A DNA stretch of 64,000 nt from Natronoarchaeum philippinense (GTDB lineage Archaea; Halobacteriota; Halobacteria; Halobacteriales; Natronoarchaeaceae): contig NZ_OBEJ01000003.1 in NCBI RefSeq assembly GCF_900215575.1, positions 1 to 64,000 on the forward strand, given 5' to 3'. Below the pieces are notes generated by a model. It had not been told where the DNA came from. It worked only from the letters and a program-made list of their open reading frames with translations, and did not search any database. Positions within the stretch are counted from its first letter, which is position 1, and each line of letters starts with the position of its first letter. Position numbers and translations under genes: made by a program. This document shows positions 43,058-51,439 of this stretch, piece after piece.

Positions 43058-43058
43058 G

Positions 43059-43700
43059 CTATCCGAAGTACTCCGCGATCTTGTCGTACACTTCGTCCAT
43101 GTTCTCGCCCTCCAGCGCCGAGAGCTCAACCGTCTCGTGCTGGGGGAAGGCGTTGGCGATCTTCTGGACGCTCGAATCCTCGAGGTCGATCTTGTTGGCG
43201 AAGATCAACACCGGCAGGTCTTGGCTCTCGATGATGCCGACCAGCATCGTGTTGACCTGCGTGAACGGGTCTTCGGTGCTGTCTAACACGTAGATGACGC
43301 CGTCGACGTCCTCGCGCAGCCAGTGCATCGCCTCGGCGACGCCCTCGGTCGCTTCGCGCGACCGGCGAACGGCGTCGTCCTCGTCGATGTCGAAGTCGAG
43401 GAACTCCTCGTAGTCGACCTTCGTCGTCACACCGGGCGTGTCGACGATGTCGATCGTCACCGCTCGGCCGTTCCGTTCGATCTCGACGTTTTCCTTGCGA
43501 CGCGCGCGTCGCGTCTCGTGTGGTACGTGACTCTCCGGCCCGACGGCGTCACCGGTCCAATCCCGGGCGATCCGGTTGGCCAGCGTCGTTTTTCCGGCGT
43601 TCGGCGGTCCGTAGATGCCGATCCGCTTCTGTTCGTCGTCGGAGAAGAGTCGATCTGTCACCCGCGATATGCTATCCTTGAGTCCTGTGAACAGTCCCAT
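43059..43700 (-). CDS. oapA: origin-associated Era-like GTPase OapA
   Basis: The 213-residue GTPase starts MGLFTGLKDSISRVTDRLFS. The G1 P-loop is GIYGPPNAGKTTLANRIARD (near 27-47), G3 is VDTPGV (near 92), G4 is FANKIDLED (near 172) and G5 is ELSALEGEN (near 197). Archaeal OapA/ArvA proteins form the oapABC cluster next to oriC1. Deletion of related genes affects origin activity in some haloarchaea, by published work I recall only in outline. ATG at 43700; region upstream is the origin. Confidence 0.92.
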   Translation of the reverse strand: MGLFTGLKDSISRVTDRLFSDDEQKRIGIYGPPNAGKTTLANRIARDWTGDAVGPESHVPHETRRARRKENVEIERNGRAVTIDIVDTPGVTTKVDYEEFLDFDIDEDDAVRRSREATEGVAEAMHWLREDVDGVIYVLDSTEDPFTQVNTMLVGIIESQDLPVLIFANKIDLEDSSVQKIANAFPQHETVELSALEGENMDEVYDKIAEYFG

Positions 43701-43993
43701 CCTGTCACCCCGCACCCGCGCGTGGGTAGGTGCTTATGAGGAGACAACGAGCGTCCACCTACTTAAGACTACGTCAGACACCCAGATGAGTGAGGATAGT
43801 TGCGCGTTAACTACACGGTCCGCAGAGAAAGCGAGATCGGTCAACGGTAGCTACGGCGAGCCGTCCGATCGGGTGCCGATCCGAGAGCGGCCAACCGAAG
43901 GGTTAGACTGGAAGACAGATGAAGAGCCGGAAAGCAGACGAAAAGTGGGAGCGGTTATTCGAGGATGAGGCGCGGTCACGAATCACATCCGTG

Positions 43994-44025
43994 CCCCTCC
44001 CCCACCCCTTCGTTTCAACTGGAAC
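43994..44025 (-). promoter_or_regulatory. origin recognition box ORB-A with G-string (minus orientation)
   Basis: Read on the minus strand this is GTTCCAGTTGAAACGAAGGG then GTGGGGGAGGGG, the haloarchaeal-type ORB with a G-string. The first 27 nt are identical to ORB-B (44239). It should bind Orc1/Cdc6, with the G-string pointing away from the AT-rich unwinding element. Confidence 0.9.
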
Positions 44026-44032
44026 GCGTAGA

Positions 44033-44238
44033 TGGTGGGGGTGGGGGGAGAAGAAAGGCGACGAATTCATGAGAACCGTTCGCGTACGTAGGGCGAACAT
44101 CTAGTATATAACTAGATGTATTCGGATGAAATAGAGTTCTTTCTTGGTTTACGGATACTGTTTTATGGCTACTGATATAAAACCTCGCCTTAGTAGAAGC
44201 TTTGCTGGATCTCTCGACCCCCGCCCCCTCGATTTCTC
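44033..44238. other. AT-rich DNA unwinding element between ORB-A and ORB-B
   Basis: The segment between the two boxes is AT-rich mainly at 44098-44195. It holds a 21-bp palindrome (arms catctagt/actagatg, 44098-44118, 5-nt atata loop) with two CTAG tetranucleotides, then tttctt and ttttat tracts up to about 44180. A second G-string lies at 44033-44050 and a C-string near 44209-44228. This is where duplex melting should begin. Confidence 0.75.
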
Positions 44239-44267
44239 GTTCCAGTTGAAACGAAGGGGTGGGGGGG
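44239..44267 (+). promoter_or_regulatory. origin recognition box ORB-B with G-string (plus orientation)
   Basis: Sequence gttccagttgaaacgaaggg then gtggggggg, identical to ORB-A over 27 nt and inverted relative to it, about 213 bp apart. The pair flanks the AT-rich element, the standard haloarchaeal oriC1 arrangement. Confidence 0.9.
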
Positions 44268-44919
44268 TCTGGGCCATCACCACCGGAACCCCTCCACTTC
44301 GAGTGCACTCTAACGACACACATTTGTTTACTCATCACACGACTTCGGCCGTTCGTGTTCCTCTTCGAAGGTCGTTCGTCTCCCACTCCAATCGTGTGTC
44401 CAGTCAACACCTCTCACTCTCGACGATCCATCTCACTTGTTATAGTTTCTCATGCCCGTTGCAGTCTATCACCATCGTTGTGGTTCGGTGAGCTCGAGTG
44501 GACGATCGAGATTTCCATCCACGTGCTCTACCTCGTAGCTGCGATACGGGACTACTCGTGTTGGCACACAGAGTACGACCGCTCCACTAACCCCTGCATT
44601 TCGACTGGAGATCCGTCGTCCATAGTCAGTGGTCACCAACTTGAACCGAGTAAGAGAAGTTCTGTTTCAGTCGTTTTAGAACCGCTCAGTGCAGTTTCTC
44701 GATCACGCCGCTTGCAAACATTTATTGGAGCAACTCCCTCCCCTCCACGCTAGAGGAAAGAACTTAAGACCCTCGTCTACCTTTGGTTCGTCTGCATCAA
44801 CTGGACGCACCGCAGCGGATCTCGACGTGCATTCACGTCTATTGCGGCGTCTGTCGCCGATTTCGCACGCTCCGTGGGTGTCCATTCCAGACGAAACACA
44901 GGGGTATATCAATCGACAA

Positions 44920-46410
44920 ATGGCCGACAACGATACCACTCCCGACGACGCTATCGAGCCGGGGAATAGCCCTCGTTCGTTCGACGTTGACCTCGACGAC
45001 GTCGTCCTCGACGACGAGGACGAGGACAGCCAGGGACTGTTCGACGATCTTCTCGACAGCGAGCCGATTTTCGAGAACAAGGAGGTGCTCCGCCCGTCGT
45101 ACACGCCGCACGAGCTCCCTCACCGCAAAGAGCAGATCAACAAGATGGCGACGATCCTCGTCGCCGCGCTCCGGGGCGAGACGCCGTCGAACATTCTCAT
45201 CTACGGGAAGACCGGGACCGGCAAGACCGCGAGCGCCAAGTTCGTCAGCCAAGAACTGGAAAGCACTTCGCAGAAGTATCAGGTTCCCTGCGACGTCGAG
45301 TACATCAACTGCGAGGTGACCGACACCCAGTACCGCGTGCTCGCGCAGTTGGCCAACAAGTTCATCGAAAAGAACCAGCAGTTCGTCGACGAGCGTCTCG
45401 GCGAGCTTCGTGATCTCCGCGAGGCCGCCGAGGACGACCGATCGGCGCTCGACGACGCCGATTTTGCGACCGTCGAAGCCGTCGACGATCGAATCGACGA
45501 ACTCGTCGACGACCGCGAGGAGATGGAACAGGTCCCTATGACCGGTTGGCCGACTGACCGCGTCTACAGCGTTTTCTTCGACGCCGTCGACTATCGCGAG
45601 CGCGTGGTCGTGATCATGCTCGACGAGATCGACAAGCTCGTCGAGAAATCGGGCGACGACACCCTCTACAACCTCTCGCGGATGAACTCCGAACTCAGCA
45701 ACTCGCGGGTGTCGATCATGGGGATCAGCAACGATCTGAAGTTCACCGACTTCCTCGACCCCCGCGTCAAGTCCAGCCTCGGCGAGGAGGAGATCGTGTT
45801 CCCGCCCTACGACGCCAACCAGCTACGGGACATCCTCCAACATCGCTCGGACGTGGCGTTCAAGCCCGACGCGCTGACCGACGACGTGATCCCGCTGTGT
45901 GCCGCCTTCGCCGCACAGGAACACGGTGACGCGCGCCGTGCGCTCGATCTACTGCGCACTGCCGGCGAACTCGCCGAGCGCGACCAGTCGGAGATGGTCG
46001 AGGAAGCACACGTCCGGCAGGCCCAAGACAAGATCGAACTCGACCGCGTCGTCGAGGTCGTTCGGACGCTCCCGACCCAGTCGAAACTCGTCCTCTTCTC
46101 GATCATCCTGCTGGAAAAGAACGGCGTCCACAACGTCAACACAGGCGAAGTGTACAACATCTACAAGCGTCTCTGCGAGGAGATCGACGCCGACGTGCTA
46201 ACCCAGCGCCGGGTCACCGATCTGATCAGCGAACTCGACATGCTCGGCATCGTCAACGCCGTCGTCGTCTCGAAGGGCCGGTACGGCCGCACCAAAGAGA
46301 TCAGCCTCTCGGTGCCGATCGACGAGACCGAAGCCGTGTTGATGTCGGACTCCCGACTCGGCGCTATCGAGGACGTTCAGCCGTTCGTGCAGGCGCGCTT
46401 CGACAACTGA
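44920..46410 (+). CDS. orc1: origin initiator Orc1/Cdc6
   Basis: The 496-residue AAA+ initiator binds ORBs and loads MCM. The ATG at 44920 (MADNDTTPDDAIEPGNSPRS) is chosen because an upstream 77-codon extension has no protein-like composition. An acidic N-terminal extension (about 1-50) precedes Walker A NILIYGKTGTGKTASAKFVS (near 94-110), Walker B VVIMLDEIDKLVE (near 232), sensor 1 IMGISNDLKF and a C-terminal winged helix (about 370-496). A 40-residue acidic insert lies at about 155-195. It lies beside oriC1 and an ORB-like site just before its start, which suggests autoregulation. Confidence 0.97.
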   Translation: MADNDTTPDDAIEPGNSPRSFDVDLDDVVLDDEDEDSQGLFDDLLDSEPIFENKEVLRPSYTPHELPHRKEQINKMATILVAALRGETPSNILIYGKTGTGKTASAKFVSQELESTSQKYQVPCDVEYINCEVTDTQYRVLAQLANKFIEKNQQFVDERLGELRDLREAAEDDRSALDDADFATVEAVDDRIDELVDDREEMEQVPMTGWPTDRVYSVFFDAVDYRERVVVIMLDEIDKLVEKSGDDTLYNLSRMNSELSNSRVSIMGISNDLKFTDFLDPRVKSSLGEEEIVFPPYDANQLRDILQHRSDVAFKPDALTDDVIPLCAAFAAQEHGDARRALDLLRTAGELAERDQSEMVEEAHVRQAQDKIELDRVVEVVRTLPTQSKLVLFSIILLEKNGVHNVNTGEVYNIYKRLCEEIDADVLTQRRVTDLISELDMLGIVNAVVVSKGRYGRTKEISLSVPIDETEAVLMSDSRLGAIEDVQPFVQARFDN

Positions 46411-46452
46411 CTCGGCCAGTCGACCATTTCGGTTCTCTGCGGGGTTCGCTCA

Positions 46453-46474
46453 ACCCCCTCGTTTCCACTGGACT
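46453..46474 (+). promoter_or_regulatory. ORB-like box downstream of orc1
   Basis: The sequence accccctcgtttccactgga then ct matches the box core read in the same orientation as ORB-A on the plus strand (CCCC-TTCGTTT-ACTGGA pattern). It lies between orc1 and the signal peptidase gene. A second partial match (gttccagtcgaagcg) lies at 46625-46640 inside the signal peptidase coding region. Confidence 0.6.
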
Positions 46475-46581
46475 TTCAGTATCGACTATAGCTCGTTGCG
46501 CTGGCTCGCCACAACGCACCGTGCGATATGACGCTTAGAGCGATCGTGTGAACGTTCGTCGAACTGCAAGTGCCGCACCGC

Positions 46582-47739
46582 TCAGACGATAGCTCCCGTC
46601 TCTGCCCGCGGCGCCGCGATTGGCGTTCCAGTCGAAGCGATCGATCGTGTATCGACTGCTTCGATTGCCTCGTGCGTCCCGACAACCTCCTCAGATCCGA
46701 CCATTTCGTCTGCCCCGACTACTTCATCAGGCCCGCTCTGTCCGATGGCTTGGCCCGCGTCGACCGTCGGCGATTGGGACATCCCGAACAGCGATCCGCA
46801 ACTGGCCGTCCCCGAGAACTCCAACCGGATGCAGCCGAGCCACGGGATGCGTACCTCGGCGGTGCCCTGAATCCACTCGGGCTTGACGATCTGGTACTGG
46901 TTGACCTGATCGTACTGCTGGTTCGTTTGTGGGTTGTCTCCCTTCGTTACGAAGCCCGAGTGCGGGGCGCTACAGGCGTTGATCTCCTCGCAGCTGTCGG
47001 CCTCGATGTGGCTCTCGTTGGCCTTCTCGTACCAGTTTTCGCCCTCCTCGACGTAGAACATCGCCCGATGGATGATCGGCGTCCGATCCTGTCCGTTGGG
47101 CTGGAACACGATCACGTCGCCGTAGGAGCCGAAGGTGCTGTAGCCCGTTTCTTTGCCCTGCTGGTAGGTCACGATGCCGGTCCCCTCGACCGCGGCGTCG
47201 GGCGTCAGGCGGTCTTCCTGCATAATGAATACGAGATCTCCCTTCTGCATGTGCGGGTTCATGCTCCCGCTCTCGATGGCGACCAGCGGCGGCCAGACGC
47301 CGCTGATCCCGAACAGCAGCAGGCCGATCACGAGGACGATGCCGACGCTGCTGGCCACGTCTTTGAAGACGATGACGGCCTCGCTGTCGGTCTGGCGAAA
47401 CCATCCGATCGGATCCTCGCTCGGCGCCGGAACGGACTGATCTGCGTGGGTGCCAGACTCCGGCGTCGGCGCGGGCGACGCCGCTTCGCCGTCGGCAGCG
47501 GACGCATCGTCCGAGGCGGGGGGATCCTCGGCGCCGGTCGCCGGCGACTCGTCGATCCCGCTGTCGGGCGCCCCCTCGTCGCCGTCAGAGTCGGCCGCCG
47601 TCGGACTCGAATCGTCCGATTGCGCTTCGGGAGCGGCGTCGTCCGGTTCCGCAGCGGGACCCGCAGCTCGCTCCTCGCGGCGACTCCCTGACGGCGGTGG
47701 ATCGGAGTCCGATCCGTCGCCGTCGTGGCTGTCGGTCAT
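46582..47739 (-). CDS. signal peptidase I (S26), archaeal Ser/His type
   Basis: The 385-residue protein starts MTDSHDGDGSDSDPPPSGSR. A 120-residue acidic disordered N-terminus is followed by a hydrophobic helix (near 130-150, VGIVLVIGLLLFGISGVWPP), then the catalytic Ser in AIESGSMNPHMQKGDLVF (near 155) and the His-based region RTPIIHRAMFY (near 220), as in archaeal enzymes that use His in place of Lys. A low-complexity acidic C-terminal extension (EVVGADEMVGSEEVVGTHEA) follows. It removes Sec signal peptides. Common neighbour of oriC1. Confidence 0.9.
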   Translation of the reverse strand: MTDSHDGDGSDSDPPPSGSRREERAAGPAAEPDDAAPEAQSDDSSPTAADSDGDEGAPDSGIDESPATGAEDPPASDDASAADGEAASPAPTPESGTHADQSVPAPSEDPIGWFRQTDSEAVIVFKDVASSVGIVLVIGLLLFGISGVWPPLVAIESGSMNPHMQKGDLVFIMQEDRLTPDAAVEGTGIVTYQQGKETGYSTFGSYGDVIVFQPNGQDRTPIIHRAMFYVEEGENWYEKANESHIEADSCEEINACSAPHSGFVTKGDNPQTNQQYDQVNQYQIVKPEWIQGTAEVRIPWLGCIRLEFSGTASCGSLFGMSQSPTVDAGQAIGQSGPDEVVGADEMVGSEEVVGTHEAIEAVDTRSIASTGTPIAAPRAETGAIV

Positions 47740-47904
47740 TGGCGCTCAGTAGCTCCCCGCCTGTGATCAACTTTCTGCTCCCACGGCACTCCGGCCGCCG
47801 CTGGCTGCGCTCGGCGACGCCGACGACGCGGCAGTGCCGCGAGTCCACTCTCTCGTACCACCGTTCCGGCACGCTTTTGAGCGCCAGCGTGATTTGTAGG
47901 TGAC

Positions 47905-49497
47905 GTGCCGCTCGAAGCGCCCGCCAGAATCGTCCGTGCGCTTGCGACCCGCGGGTTCAACGCCGATCGGGAAGCCGTGACGCTCATCGCATCGGCCGAC
48001 GACCCCGGTCGCGCGCTGGAGGCCGCCGTCGAGGCCGCGCCCGAGGACGCCCTGACGATCACCGCCGAGCACGTCCGGACGGTGCTCGACGGCGGCGTCG
48101 CGGCGGACGCTTCGACATCCAACTCCTCCGTTTCAACTGGAGACCATACCGAAAATCCCCCCGACGAGTCAGCTGGTTCTCCAGCTGAAGCAATGGGGGT
48201 TGGATCCGGCGATTCCGTGACGGCGTCGTCCGGCAACGACCGCCCGGCGGCCCACACCGACGGCCCGGAACTCGCACAGCGCGATGACTCCCAGCGCTCG
48301 CTCGATATCGCCAACGACATCACCGGCCGATCGACGGGCACCGGCGAGTACGACGACTTCGTCACCGTCTTTCGGGACCGCTTCGAGCGCCTGAGCGGAA
48401 AACTCCGCGGGCGCGTGAACCACCGGCCGACCGACACGCTCGAAGCGATGGGCGGCGGGAGCGACGCCGCCATCGTCGGGATGGTCAACGACATCCGCTC
48501 GACCGCCAGTGGGCACTGGCTGATTGAACTCGAAGACACCTCCGGCGTGTTCCCGTGTCTGGTGATGAAGGATCGCCGTTTCGCAGATCAGGTCGACGAA
48601 CTGCTCTGCGACGAGGTGATCGCCGTCGAGGGGACGCTCGCCGACGACGGCGGCATCCTCTTCGTCGACAGCATGTACTTCCCCGACGTTCCCCGAACCT
48701 TCGAGCCCTCGACGGCCGACCGTCACGTGCAGGCGGCGCTGATCAGCGACGTTCACGTCGGCAGCCAAGAGTTCATGGCCGACGCGTGGGAGCGCTTTGC
48801 CGACTGGCTCCACACTGCCGAGGCCGAGAACATCGAGTACCTCCTGATCGCCGGCGACATGGTCGAGGGCGTCGGCGTCTACCCCGATCAGGACGACGAG
48901 CTAGACATCGTCGACATCTACGAGCAGTACGAGGCGTTCTCTGAGCATCTCAAGCAGGTGCCCGGCGACATCGAGATCGTGATGATCCCCGGCAACCACG
49001 ACGCCGTCCGCCTCGCTGAACCCCAACCCGGCTTCGACGAGGAGCTCCGGGAGATCATGTCGGCCCACGACGCCCGGATCACGGGCAACCCATCGACCGT
49101 CACCATCGAGGGCGTCTCGGTGCTGATGTACCACGGCGTCTCGCTCGACGAGATCATCGCGGAGTTTCCCGACGACAAGGCCACCTACGACGATCCACAA
49201 AAGCCGATGTACCACCTCCTCAAAAAACGCCACGTCGCCCCGCAGTACGGCGGCCACATGCGGCTGGCTCCCGAGGAGAAAGACTATCTCGTGATCGACG
49301 AGGTGCCCGACATCTTCCACACAGGCCACGTCCACAAGCTCGGCTACGGCAAGTACCACAACGTGCTCGCGATCAACTCGGGCTGCTGGCAGGCCCAGAC
49401 CGAGTTCCAGAAGAGCGTCAACATCGACCCCGACACGGCCTACGCACCGGTCGTCGATCTGGACACGCTCGACGTGACGATTCGGAAATTCGATTGA
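47905..49497 (+). CDS. polD1: DNA polymerase D small subunit (DP1)
   Basis: The small subunit of the archaeal replicative polymerase PolD, with an Mre11-like 3'-5' exonuclease. The GTG at 47905 gives 530 residues. An OB-fold domain precedes the calcineurin-like phosphoesterase: ISDVHVGSQEFM (near 279), IAGDMVEGVGVYPDQDDELD (near 315), MIPGNHDAVRLAEPQPGFDE (near 362), MYHGVSLDE (near 410) and FHTGHVHKLGYG (near 475). Metal ligands are intact. N-terminal region (about 60-120) is disordered. An ORB-like motif lies in it (48123-48145). Confidence 0.97.
   Translation: MPLEAPARIVRALATRGFNADREAVTLIASADDPGRALEAAVEAAPEDALTITAEHVRTVLDGGVAADASTSNSSVSTGDHTENPPDESAGSPAEAMGVGSGDSVTASSGNDRPAAHTDGPELAQRDDSQRSLDIANDITGRSTGTGEYDDFVTVFRDRFERLSGKLRGRVNHRPTDTLEAMGGGSDAAIVGMVNDIRSTASGHWLIELEDTSGVFPCLVMKDRRFADQVDELLCDEVIAVEGTLADDGGILFVDSMYFPDVPRTFEPSTADRHVQAALISDVHVGSQEFMADAWERFADWLHTAEAENIEYLLIAGDMVEGVGVYPDQDDELDIVDIYEQYEAFSEHLKQVPGDIEIVMIPGNHDAVRLAEPQPGFDEELREIMSAHDARITGNPSTVTIEGVSVLMYHGVSLDEIIAEFPDDKATYDDPQKPMYHLLKKRHVAPQYGGHMRLAPEEKDYLVIDEVPDIFHTGHVHKLGYGKYHNVLAINSGCWQAQTEFQKSVNIDPDTAYAPVVDLDTLDVTIRKFD
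48123..48145 (+). promoter_or_regulatory. ORB-like core inside polD1
   Basis: The sequence ctcctccgtttcaactggag then acc contains an exact ORB core (GTTTCAACTGG) in the disordered linker part of the polD1 coding region. It lacks the long G-string. It may be an accessory Orc1 site or chance. Confidence 0.4.
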
Positions 49498-49551
49498 GCC
49501 CCGCGCTGGCTCCCGACAGTGCAGACTGCGCTGGATCGTTTCGTGCCACCG

Positions 49552-49573
49552 ACCCCCGTGTTTCGACTGGAGC
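49552..49573 (+). promoter_or_regulatory. ORB-like motif in the polD1/GNAT intergenic region
   Basis: The sequence acccccgtgtttcgactgga then gc matches the C-rich plus core form of the box (ACCCC...TTTCNACTGGA). It is followed by an inverted half (gctccagt), making a short hairpin actggagc/gctccagt around tacg that overlaps the end of the next gene and could also act as a terminator. Confidence 0.45.
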
Positions 49574-49998
49574 TACGGCTCCAGTTGATACCGTACCGTC
49601 GGCGTCCCGTCGAATCGCGGGCCACGCCCTCGCTCCTGGAAACCGAGCTCCTCGGCGGCGTCGGCGACGGACGGCTCCGAATCCGGTGCCAGCAATTCGA
49701 CGCTCATCGACTCCTGACGCGCGAATCGGATCGGCTCGCCGAGCAACTGCTTGCAGGCGTCGCCGGTGCCGTCTAGCTGGGTCACGTGGACGGTGTTTGC
49801 CTTCGCGTCGAAACTGACGAAGCCGAGCAAGTTCTCGTCGGCGTCGTCGGCGTCGGCGTTCGGGCCGTCGGCGGTCCCGTCGGGTTCGGCTACCCGGACC
49901 GTCCGATCGTGGACGAGGTTGCGCATCACGTCGACCGGCGAGTCGGCGATGGCCGCCAGATCGTCGGCGTCAGCCTCGACAGCGTCCCGGATCTCCAT
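49573..49998 (-). CDS. 141-aa GNAT-like or haloarchaeal conserved protein
   Basis: MEIRDAVEADADDLAAIADS resembles a GNAT N-terminus (beta-alpha with D/A residues), and the central GFVSFDAKANTVHVTQLDG has strand-strand pattern. The terminal AAEELGFQERGRGPRFDGTP resembles a GNAT ending (x-E-x-L-G-F). The usual acetyl-CoA loop R/QxxGxG is not clear, so enzyme activity is uncertain. Convergent with polD1 (75-bp gap with ORB-like motif). Confidence 0.65.
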   Translation of the reverse strand: MEIRDAVEADADDLAAIADSPVDVMRNLVHDRTVRVAEPDGTADGPNADADDADENLLGFVSFDAKANTVHVTQLDGTGDACKQLLGEPIRFARQESMSVELLAPDSEPSVADAAEELGFQERGRGPRFDGTPTVRYQLEP

Positions 49999-50228
49999 CA
50001 CTCGTGTGGTAACGCCGCGCACGGATAAACTGTTCGCGTCCTCCGACGACTCCGAGCAGTGCGTCCCTGTCCGGTGCCGATCCTTAACGTTCGTCCAGAA
50101 CCGCCCGATATTTGCCGCGAATCCTTAACGAACGACCTGTAGTGACCGATTCGGATGGACACAGTTATCTGCTACCCTTGGTTATCGAACCCCATGAGCC
50201 ACAGTCGCACGAACCGATGGGTGGTACG

Positions 50229-51407
50229 ATGCGCGTAGTTGCAAAGTTCGGGGGCACCAGTCTGGGCAGCGGCGACCGGATCGACCGGGCCGCCGACTCG
50301 ATCGCCAAGGCCGTCGAGGCGGGTCACGAGATCGCCGTCGTCGCCAGCGCGATGGGATCGACGACCGACGAGTTGCTCGACGAGATCTCTTTCGAGACCG
50401 AGCCGGCCGACCGCGCCGAGATCGTCAGCATGGGCGAGCGCACGAGCGTCCGGATGCTCAAGGCGGCGCTGGCGGCCCGCGGCGTCGACGCGATGTTTCT
50501 CGAACCCGGCAGCGACCTCTGGCCGGTGCTGACCGACGCCGACGGCGAGGTCGATGTCGAGGCCAGCCGCGAGCGCGCGCTCGAAGTCGCCGATCAGATG
50601 GACGGCGTCGTCCCAGTCATCACCGGGTTCCTCGCAGAAGCCCACGACGGCAGCGTCACCACGCTCGGTCGGGGCGGCAGCGACACCACCGCCGTCATGC
50701 TCGGCCAGTACATGAAGGCCGACGAGGTCGTGATCGTCACCGACGTGGAGGGCGTCATGACCGGCGACCCCCGCGTCGTCGAGGGCGCGCGCAACGTCGG
50801 CGAGATCACTGTCGACGAGCTGCGCAATCTCTCGTTCCGCGGCGCCGAGGTCGTCGCGCCCTCCGCGCTGGCGTACAAGAGCGGGAACATGTCCGTCCGC
50901 GTCGTCCACTACCAGCACGGCGACCTGCTGACCGGCGGCACGCAGATCGAGGGGCAGTTCTCCAGCCTCGTCGACATGCGCGATCAGCCGCTTGCCTGCA
51001 TGACCGTCGCCGGCCGCGCGATCCGCAACAGTCCGGGCGTCCTCCAAGAGCTGACGACCGCGCTGGGCGAAGCCGAGATCAACGTCGATGCCGTCGCCTC
51101 GGGGATGGACTCGGTCACGTTCTACATCGACGAGTCGGAAGCCGAAGACGCCGAGGCGGTGCTCCACCGCGAAGTCGTCGATCAGGAACCGCTCTCCAGC
51201 GTGACGGTCGACGACGGGGTCGCCGTCATCCGGATCACCGGCGGCGAACTCCCGAACCAGCCGGGCGTTCTCTCCGAGATCGTCGATCCGCTCACCGCCG
51301 CCGAGATCAACATGCTCGACGTGATCACCAGCGCGACCAGCGTCGCCGTCTTCGTCGAGTGGGACGACCGCGAGGCCGCACTGGAAATTCTGCAGAACCG
51401 GTTCTGA
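50229..51407 (+). CDS. lysC: aspartate kinase
   Basis: Aspartate kinase starts synthesis of lysine, threonine and methionine. The ATG at 50229 gives 392 residues (MRVVAKFGGTSLGSGDRIDR). The KFGGTS phosphate motif is near 6-11; VASAMGSTTDELLDEIS and the segment TLGRGGSDTTAVMLG (near 150) follow. Two ACT domains at the C-terminus (MTVAGRAIRNSPGVLQELTT and RITGGELPNQPGVLSEIVDP) predict allosteric feedback control. Confidence 0.96.
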   Translation: MRVVAKFGGTSLGSGDRIDRAADSIAKAVEAGHEIAVVASAMGSTTDELLDEISFETEPADRAEIVSMGERTSVRMLKAALAARGVDAMFLEPGSDLWPVLTDADGEVDVEASRERALEVADQMDGVVPVITGFLAEAHDGSVTTLGRGGSDTTAVMLGQYMKADEVVIVTDVEGVMTGDPRVVEGARNVGEITVDELRNLSFRGAEVVAPSALAYKSGNMSVRVVHYQHGDLLTGGTQIEGQFSSLVDMRDQPLACMTVAGRAIRNSPGVLQELTTALGEAEINVDAVASGMDSVTFYIDESEAEDAEAVLHREVVDQEPLSSVTVDDGVAVIRITGGELPNQPGVLSEIVDPLTAAEINMLDVITSATSVAVFVEWDDREAALEILQNRF

Positions 51408-51439
51408 ATCGGCTGTAGCCGCTCTTTGCTACGCTTCTG

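Larger units (their letters stand above)
43701..44919. other. chromosomal replication origin region (oriC1-type), noncoding
   Basis: The 1.2-kb gap between divergent oapA and orc1 contains no credible gene. It contains the inverted ORB pair, the AT-rich element, mini-ORB motifs at 44591-44610 (cccctgcatttcgactggag), 44794-44807 (gcatcaactggacg) and 44885-44905 (ttccagacgaaacacagggg), and a TATA-like acttaag near 44763 that may serve orc1. Identification as a replication origin rests on the orc1/oapABC linkage and boxes. Usage is not proven by sequence. Confidence 0.88.

Noticed and set aside
43919..44104. A 61-codon plus-strand frame in the origin region
   Set aside because: It runs through ORB-A and its G-string, which would then have to be coding; more likely chance.
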